Source: a virus
Strand: one strand, 5' to 3'
DNA: 63,323 nucleotides
Virus record (IMG/VR): IMGVR_UViG_3300040959_000894
Coordinates: 1 to 63,323 of that record
Shown here in pieces: positions 9,428 to 19,200 of the stretch (the stretch's first letter is position 1; each line of letters opens with the position of its first letter). The notes beneath the pieces were generated by a model, which saw nothing but the letters and a program-made list of their open reading frames with translations, was not told the DNA's origin and ran no database searches. The translations under genes and the position numbers were made by a program.

Positions 9428-10204
9428 ATGATATTAAGACAATTGATTACTGATGTCTGCAAGGACACTACAACCGTTGTAGGTGATAACATTATAGAAG
9501 ACGTGTATCTTATGACTATGCGTAAACGTAATACTGAAGACGATAACGCAACAAAAGAATTTGCACTTATTTTTACAGAAGAAAACAGATCTGAAAGAGC
9601 GTTACAATATCTTCAAGATAATAACGTAAATGTAAATGACGAATTAAGAAACTTTATTACTAGTCTTGGTGTTGCTCATGGTGGTAAACTTGCAATCGGT
9701 TCAGCATCATTTATTGATAGACAAACTATTAACTTTGGTGCTACATTTAGATCAGACGGTGATGTACCTTTTAAAGATAGGTTTCCATACTCTGAATATG
9801 CTAATATCAATGATATCTGTATTCGCGGTGGCTTTAAATTCATATATAATCTAAATACAGAAAAATTTGAAACCTTTAAAATATATTTTCAAGCGCCAGG
9901 AACAGCAGATAGCAATGGAAAGACTTTTAATGTCGAAGATGATGAAAGTCTTACATTAGTTGATACACAAATTTGCACTCACACAAACGTGGATGAGGAT
10001 ACTGATCTTGATAGCATCAGTGAATTTTATTCAAGGTTCACAACAGAATTAAATTATGCGCACGAATTGAACGAAATTAGAAACGGAAGAGAACATTACC
10101 TAAACTTTAAATTGACTGAGCGTGATAACAGAGAACAAGGTGGAATAGGTTTCTTGCTATTTAGCAGACCACTGCCAAACCAATCTTTATTTCCTGATTT
10201 ATAA
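9428..10204 (+). CDS. Hypothetical protein in the fibre operon (258 aa)
   Basis: I do not recognise this protein. It is acidic and soluble, with no signal peptide or membrane segment. It has a mixed alpha/beta look: an N-terminal segment MILRQLITDVCKDTTTVV, a helical stretch around residues 55-80 (R-S-E-R-A-L-Q-Y-L-Q-D), then beta-rich sequence to the end. The ATG lies one base after the upstream stop, with a GGGGA-type ribosome-binding sequence inside the end of the adhesin gene, so the two are translationally linked. Position suggests an accessory to the adhesin or a fibre-assembly factor, without sequence proof. It is the last gene before the late promoter of the giant protein. Confidence 0.55.
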   Translation: MILRQLITDVCKDTTTVVGDNIIEDVYLMTMRKRNTEDDNATKEFALIFTEENRSERALQYLQDNNVNVNDELRNFITSLGVAHGGKLAIGSASFIDRQTINFGATFRSDGDVPFKDRFPYSEYANINDICIRGGFKFIYNLNTEKFETFKIYFQAPGTADSNGKTFNVEDDESLTLVDTQICTHTNVDEDTDLDSISEFYSRFTTELNYAHELNEIRNGREHYLNFKLTERDNREQGGIGFLLFSRPLPNQSLFPDL

Positions 10205-10218
10205 TAATATCCTTTTAC

Positions 10219-10226
10219 AATAAATA
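10219..10226 (+). promoter_or_regulatory. Near-consensus late promoter word AATAAATA
   Basis: One mismatch to TATAAATA, 24 bases upstream of the exact copy at 10243 in the same 71-base gap. It may be a second weak start or chance in AT-rich DNA. Confidence 0.25.
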
Positions 10227-10242
10227 GTCGGTAAGATACCTT

Positions 10243-10250
10243 TATAAATA
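10243..10250 (+). promoter_or_regulatory. T4-type late promoter TATAAATA
   Basis: Exact match to the T4 late -10 consensus, recognised in T4 by gp55 with gp33/gp45. It sits in the intergenic gap 25 bases before the start of the 3666-aa gene. Confidence 0.75.
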
Positions 10251-10275
10251 AAATAAAAAGAAGCAGGATAGCCGT

Positions 10276-13200
10276 ATGTCAAAGATTACAGAACTAGGTC
10301 CTATAACCGGTGCAAATACACGCACCGAAGACCTCTTTGTTATAGTTAACCTTATCCAAGGTGATGACGGTACAAAGAACCTAACTAGAGCTGAATTAGT
10401 TCAAGCTATACAATATGAAATCTTTGATAGAATTACAATCACTGGAGGTACAATCTCCGGTGTAACAATGTCCGACTCAGTTATTAATACTACACAAATT
10501 AATGACTCGACAATAAACCGCGGAACAATGCAACAGACCGTGATATCTAATGTCACCATTCTGACTGCAACCGCAAACAATATCTCGATGGATGCCTCAA
10601 CTATCCTGAACTCTGATTTCAGTGATGGCACAGGTAACAACGATGTATTTACTTATTCAACAATTGACAATTCAAAATTCAATGACGGCCAAGGTAACAA
10701 TATGGTCTTTACGAATTCTCGTATTGACAATTCCGAATATAATAATGTTACTATTGACCAAGGTACTGCAAATGGCCTGATCCTTACAAACATTAGTATC
10801 GACGAACTTATTCTTGAAGATGCTACGATTTCTAACTCATCAATCGTTACAACTGATTTTTCTGAAGGTACTATCTCTAACAGTTCTATCTTCAATGTTG
10901 ATCTTGATGATGTTGATATTACAAACTCAAGATTTTCAAACGGCCAAATTTGGGATACAGCAATTGCTAACTCAACAATCCTAAACACTGATTTCAGTGA
11001 TGGCACTGGTAATAATAACGTATTTACTAGTACTATTCTACAAGGTCGGATTATAGATTCAACTGCCAACAATGTTACGATGACTTCATCCTCCATAACA
11101 GGCGGGTTCATTAATTCAGTAGATATTACTGACTCTGATTTCAGTGACGGAACAGGATCCAATAATGTATTTACCGATACAACAATTCAAGATGGTACTC
11201 TTGATAATAACGTAATTACTAATTCATCGTTCCAAGGTATTATGGATAATGTGACAGCGTCAAATATGACCATCACAAGTTCCGAAACAAAAGGAATGGC
11301 AATCTCTGATAAATCATCATTTATTGATGGTTCTATTCAGGACTCAGAAGTTTCAAACACAACAATTGATAGCTCAACACTTGTTGACTTTGACATGGAA
11401 CTACACAAAGTGTGGCAACCAAACATGGATGAAGATAACTACTTCGCCATTAAAAATGTTAAAACAAATGAAACACAACAGATCAGCTATCGCCAATTCT
11501 TTGAGGAAATTTCTAAGTCAACAGAAAAAGCACTTAAGGTACACGTTGCCGTTGATGGTGATGATAGAAACCCAGGTACAATTCTTAAACCTGTTCAAAC
11601 ACTAAAACGCGGTGCGGAACTTGCAGTTGAAAAAGCAGGTGGTGTTTATAACAGAAACGCATTAAACGAAGCAGTTCATATTTCAGTAGGTCCAGGTACT
11701 TATTATGTAGATGACCCAATTGAATTGCCTGACGATTGTTCTATGACTTCAACAGCTGGTCAGTACGCAACAGTTATTCAAAAGAAACCAGGATTTGAAA
11801 GAACTAACGGTGTTCTTGTTGGATCAGGTTGTTATGTTCAAGGTTTTGCATATATGAACTTTGAAGTTGATAACTTTGATTATCCTGAAGGCGGATTTGC
11901 GGTTGCATATCGCCCAGGTGCAAAACTAAGACGTTCACCATATATTCGAGATAGTTCTCAGTTGTCAAACTTTAACCGTTTGGATGTCGAACCACCTCTT
12001 AACCCATTCAACTCAAAAGGTACAATTGCCGACCTTGGTCAAGAATTCTTTATGGAACCAGGTCACTCAATTGAATCATTATTTGCCGAAGGTGATTATA
12101 TTAGTTTCTCATCAGGTGCATCAGGTTACGTATCCTGGACAACAAGTGTTACGTCTGACTCAGCAATTTATGTAAGAAACCTTGTTGGTAATGTTGAACC
12201 AGGTGATATGCTGTATTCTGAAAGTGGTGGTACAGGTCAAGTTGCATCAGTTGGTATTGATGACTTCCCGAACAGACTTGTTGGTCGCGGTGGTGGGTGT
12301 ATGCTCGCGGACCGTCGTGTACTCGATCCTGACTCATTGTTTACATATGTTCTTTGTTTTGGTTTCACACCTCGTACTCAAAACGGTATGGGTTATGTGG
12401 CACGAGACGGTGCAGGTGTTAACGGTATTGGTTCATTGTCAATCTTCGTTCGTACAGCATTCTATGCACTAAACGGCGGTCAAATGACCTTGAACAACTC
12501 AGGTACTCAGTTTGGTGACATTTCAATGAGAGCTAAAGGCTCAACTGAAGTGTTTACACCATCATCAACCGATGAAGCAATTCTGTTCTCTAACACTGTA
12601 TTTGCCGATACCCTTATGGATAACAAGCAAGACATTATTGAAGATATGGTTGGTTATTTGACAACACCAGTATCACAAGGTGGTTTGGGTTATCAAGGTT
12701 ATGATGCTGAAAAATGTAAACGAGACACAGGAATTATCATTGATAGTGTTGGGTATGACGTTGCACTCAATACAAACTATTGGGGTCGACTAAACGGTAT
12801 TGCTTATTCAAGCCCAATTTCATATGTTGTTAAAAACGAGCAGTTGACTGAAACTCTCGGTGCCAACGAACATTTGAAATCAGAAATTAACAGATTGTTT
12901 AGCAATTCAGAAGCAGCAGTTAATACTCGTGCCAACGTTTCTCTTGATGAGACATTAAATATTCTTGAGAATGGCGAGTCATATGCATCTGACCTATTCT
13001 TTACAGATACAGGTAATGTTGCAAGAACAGCTGCTCGTGAAATCATCCAAGACAACCGTGAACTTATTATTGATGGAATGGTTGAATGGATTGATAACAA
13101 TGACGAATTCTTCTCATACGATAGTGCTAAATGTCGCCGTGATATTCAAGAATATATTCTACCTGCTGTTAAGTGGGACTCAATGCTTGATACAAACTAC

Positions 13201-16200
13201 AACTCAGTAGTTGCAGGACAGGCATATTATTCTAAACAAGGTCAAACAGTTGTTGAAAATCAACGTGAAGAAACTGTTGGATCATTTGAAAGATTACGCA
13301 AAATTACCGATGATCTTGTCGAAGCAAACTCTGCAATCATGGCAGAAAGATCATACGATAGAATGAGCACAATTATTGATATTCTTGATAACACAAGAAC
13401 TCAAAAATTCAACCCAACAAAAGCAACATACGAACCTGATACAGGAAGAATGGTTATCACAATCGGTGCCCATACTTTGCAAAAAGGTCAGTTCGTAACA
13501 ATTGCTGATGAAGCATTTACATTCACTTGTGATAGTGATGGCAACAAGTTAGAAATCTCTCACCCACGTAAGAGTGATACATTTAACTACCGCCGTGCTA
13601 TACCAATTGATGAAGTTTCGGCAAAGACTATTACAATCAATGCAGGCACAACAGGTGCTAACTTTGCTCATACATTCGTATCGGCAAAACCATCATCTGT
13701 ATCCGTATTAGGTGAAGCATTAACATTCTCTGATGATGTTGGTATCCCTGCTGATAAACGTAATGCTCGTAAGCAATTGCAAGCAAACAAAGAATTCATC
13801 CAGGATTACATGGAAGGATGGGCAGAAAATCAATGGTATTTCTATGACAGCAAAAAGTGTGAAAGAGATACTAAAGAATATATCATGCCTGCCGTTCAAA
13901 GAGATTTGTTGTTAGGTACAAACTTTAACGCATATCAAACAGGTATTGCTTACCGTTCCAAATCAGGTGAAGTAAGTGTTACAAAACAACTTGAGCAAAC
14001 TGTTGCTTCAATCAACCATATGAAATCTGAAACTGCAAACACAGTAACAGGTAATACACTTGCAGTTGATAGAGTTAACACATCGTTTGACCAAATGGTT
14101 GCATTGTTGAATAACAACGGTAAAAAATATACACCAACCAACGCAGCATATAATCCTGTAACCGGTGTAGTTGAAATTACAATCGGTGCTCACGATTTTG
14201 CCGTAGGTGATAAGATCCGTATTGAAAAGAACAGCATGGTATTTACCTGTGCTCTTGATGGAAACACTTCACAGCATGCGTATCCATCAACAACATTTGA
14301 AACATGGACACCATCAACCGCAACATACGTTCCATCAACTGGTGAGTTCACGGTTACAATTTCTGCTAACCAATTAAAAGCAGGTGATACCGTAACATTT
14401 AAACCAGGTGCTATCACATTCACTTGTGAGCTTGATGATAACGTAACTGAGCATGCCGCACCTGAGTCACATCACCCATTCTTTAATAAGCCTGTAACAA
14501 TTGATGAAGTTAACGGTTTTGTTTTGAAAATGAATGTTGGTGCAGTTACAGATGGCGGTGGAGTACATACATTCGTATCAGCATTGGCTGATGGTTTGAC
14601 AACAGAACGTCAGCATCCTGCATACGAAAACCCTGTTGAAATCAGTGCAAGAACTGCAACAACTATTACAGTTAATGTTGGTAAATCACAAGATACTTCT
14701 GCTCATACATTTGTATCAGCAACAACAAATGCTATTCGTGAAGATGGCATGTGGACAGGAAAATATACACCACAAGATGTAACATACGATCCTGTAAACG
14801 GTGAAATGGTTGTAACAATTGGTCAGCATGATTTGCCTGTAGGACAATGGATTTCAATTGCTCCCGAGTCAATCGTATTCAGTTGTGATGTTGGCGGTGT
14901 TGTAGGAACAGATCCTGCACCATTACCAGGTCACCCAGCATATAATCAACCTGTAAGAATTACAGAAACAACTTCAACAACATTTACTGTTAATGTTGGT
15001 AATGCTAACGGGCATGCTAATACGCACACATTCGTATCGGCAACAAAAGATTGTATTGATGGGCACGCATTGTACTTTACTGACCCAGCAAAATTTGTTA
15101 AAGCTTACACACCAACCGACGCAACATATAATCCTAACACAGGTGACATGGTTGTAACAATCCCGGGACACGATATTGAAGTAGGCGATAATGTTCAAAC
15201 AAAACCGTTGAGTTTCGCATTTAGTTGTGGATTTAATGGCGGTGGAACAGACTATCACCCACGTATCGGTGAGCCGATGTACGAACACCCACAAGAAGTA
15301 ACCGCCGCGGATGCAAATACAATTACATTCAATGCAGGCTCAGCGGGTGGTTATACAGGTACTCATACATTCGTATCTGCTGAAGAAGGTTCAATTATTA
15401 AAGTAAGCTCATCTGAAAAAGGTAAGTATGCCGCAAGACAATTGCAGAAAAACAAAACCTTTATTCAAGAAGAAATTACTGCATGGTTGAATGATAATTA
15501 CTTCATCTATGATAAAGAAAAATGTATGCGTGACACAGGATATATCCTTAACGCTGTAATGCGTGACGTTTTGACAGGTTCAAACAATAACGCAGTTTAC
15601 ACAGGTATGGGTTATCGCATCGGTACTGTAGGTGCTAACAATGTTGTTAATAACCAATTAACAGAAACTGTTGGTGCTATCACATGGCTCAAAGGTAAAA
15701 TTAACACTGACGTATTAACTGATGCAACAGCAATTGCTCGCTCTGACGCAGCATTTGATGAAATCATTGATATTATGTCAAACGGTAATGCCGCAGCTGA
15801 TGCAATCGACTTTGGTATTCAATCAATATCAGAAGATGCATTTGCAGCACGCCATATCCTACAACTTAATAAATCATTCATCCAAAAAGAAGCAATTGCA
15901 TGGATCACAGCAAACCATCCTGGATTTGTTTATGATGCTGCTGCTTGTGAGCGTGACCTTGGTATCTTTGTTGATACTGTTTCTTGGGATGTTCAACACG
16001 GTTCAACTGCATCAACTGTAAATAATTCAAGACTGTATTTTGAAAATGCATTACCTGTTTTGGCAGATGATGAAATTGTACCAACATCAGAAGTATATGA
16101 CCACATTGCTAAAATCGCAGGTCAAATTGTTCGTGGTGAAGAAGTTGATAATCTTCAAAGTGTTGTTGCACAAGTTAAAACTGATGAAGATACTTACACG

Positions 16201-19200
16201 CCAACGACTGCAACTTATGATCCTGTTACTGGTATCATGGTAGCAACAATTGGTACTCATAATTTTGTTATCGGTGATAGAATTACAATTGATCCTGAAT
16301 CAATCACATTCAGTTGTGGATTTGGCGGTGGTGGAACAGACTCACATCCAAATGCCGCGGATCCTAACTTACGTAAACAATTTATCATTACTGCTGCTGA
16401 TGCAACTACAATTACTGTAAATGCCGGGTCTGCAAATGGCTACACGGGTGCTCACACATTCGTATCTGCTGATGCTGATTGTATCCGCCGAGCAAATGTT
16501 GCCGAGGCATATACCGCAACTGATGTTGCATATGCTCATATGACAGGTGTAATGGAAGTTACTCTTGGTGATAGACATAGATTTAGTGTTGGTGATTATG
16601 TTATCTTTGATGAGAACGCAATCACACTATCTTGCCCAACATCACCAACTGATCCTACGCCAATTAATATCTCACATCCACGCCCAACTGATCCAATCTT
16701 TAACAAACCAGTTAGAATTGATGCTGTAACTTCAACAACTATTACAATGCAGGTCGGTGACGCTAAGGTTGATAAGGTACATACTTTCGTATCAGCAACA
16801 GCAAACGGTATTAGAAGATCACTTGCACCGACGGTATCAAGTTCAGTAGTTAATTTGTTTGACGGTGTAGGCCAAACAATCAGAAATAACGATGGCACTG
16901 TTCCTACAGTTATTGAGCCAAAACCAACATCGGCATACGGCACAACAATCATATCAGAAGCAAGATTAATTGGTGGATCAAAACCAAAATATCAAACAGA
17001 AATCATTGATTTGATTGCTGTGACATACGCAGGTCTTGCATACAACGAAGCTAAATGTTACCGTGATATTGGTTACATTGTTGACGCAATCACCGAAGAT
17101 TTGGAATACGGCGGAGATGCCGCGACAGTACATTCTGCAAATTATTACTTCCTTGGCGCAGTTAATACATTACCACCTGAGCAAAGAGGACCGACAAGAT
17201 TAGCATATCAACACCTTGCTGATGTTATTGATGAAGTTTCTCGTGCTATCACTGTAACAGCGACAACAGGTAATGTAAGAGTACAAGATACGACATCTAT
17301 CCCAGCGGCGGATGTTGCAACTGGTTCTCGTGCCCACGATCTTGTTGAAATTATCGCACAAACAGTTGATGATTTCTCACCTATCAAAATACCTGCGGTT
17401 ACATCAAAACCATTGATGGAACCATCAAGAACATACGCAAGACAATCACTTGCCATGAACCGTGAGTTTATTCAAAATGAAATCGTTAACTATATTGATG
17501 ACGAATTCTATACATTTGATGAAAACAAATGTGCTCGTGATGCAGGATTTATCCTTGACGCAGTTAGAAGAGATGTTCAAACAGGTTCAAACTATAATGG
17601 TAAGTACGTAGGCAAATCGTACCGCATTGGTACTGTAGGAGCTGATAAGGTTATTGAAGACCAACTTGCCGAAACAATTGAAGGAATTCAATATATACAA
17701 AAAGACATTGAGTCAAGATTGACCGGTGTGGCATTAACAAGAGCTCAGAATTCCTTCAGTAATATTATTACCGCAATGGTAAACGATTACACACCTGACG
17801 GTACAAACTATGATTACGGTACAGGAAACCGTGGGTCAAATAATATAAACGCAAGACAAGCATTACAATTGAACCGCGCATTCTTGCAGGCTGAAGCAAC
17901 AGCATGGGTTGCAGCTAATTACCCATCATTGTCATACGATACTGCTAAATGTGAAAGAGATACTGGCATCATGGCTGATGCGGCATCATATGACATTCAG
18001 CACGTAACTAACACCGCTATGCTTGATGTTGCTAAATTGTACTTTGAAAACGGACTATCAACATTGTCCGCAGATCAACGTGCACCTACTGCCGCATTAT
18101 ATACACACCTCGGTGATGTTTCTCGTGACTTAATCCTTAAGATTGATGTTACACCATCAGCAGGTAACACTGTAATCCAAAATAAAGTATTCGGTCCTGT
18201 TGCTGCGGCAATCGGAAATGATATGCAAGATCTTTGGGAAATTATTGCAACTGTAATTGCTGCCGACTCATTGGTTGATATGCCAGATGATATTGAAGTA
18301 TTCGCAGGAGCAGTTGGTGCTGCATCTTACGATTATGAAACTGAAGCAGCATTGATTGGTTCAAGAAAAGACGCATTACAATCAACAATTACTGATTATC
18401 TAAAAACAACATTCAACTACCTCGAGTATGACCGTGACCGTTGTTTCCGTGATACAGGTTATATCATTGATGCGATTTGCCACGATATTCAATATGGTGG
18501 TAATTCAGCAATGGTAAATGCCGCAGGATTGTATTTCAAAAATGCAGTTAACCTATTACCAACAGATCAACGTGATGCAACAAGAATGGCATTTACTCGA
18601 CTCGGTGAAATTGTTGAGCACGTAACCAGAAATGAATTGGTACCTGTTGAATTTGGTGCAAAATATACACCAACAACTGCAGTATACGATAATGTAACTG
18701 GTGAAATTGTAATCACAATTGGTCAGCATGAGTTAACAACTAATGACCATGTTATGCTAACTGAAGATGGTATGACATTTACTTGTGACATGGATGGAAA
18801 CACAACAAACCACGCAGCGCCACAACCGCACCATCCTGCATACCTCCGTGCAATTCCTGTACTTGCAACATCATCAACAACTATTACTGTTAATGTTGGT
18901 CCTGCTGCAGGCGGTGCTCATACATTCGTATCAGCATTACCAAATGCGGTTTCACAAGTAACAGGAAACCTTATCAAACAAGATACATCTCATCTTGCAG
19001 CAAGAAGAACAATTGCAACTGAAGCTAAAAACTTGGCATGGATTGTTGCAAATATTGCAGATGATAATGATGAAAAAGGTATTCCATTAGAGGTTCCACC
19101 ATTTACAAATTGGATCCAATCTGATCTTATCACAGCAAAAGAAGCAATTGAAGATTCAATTCCTGCTCTTGCAACATCGGTTATTAATTATATCACAAAC

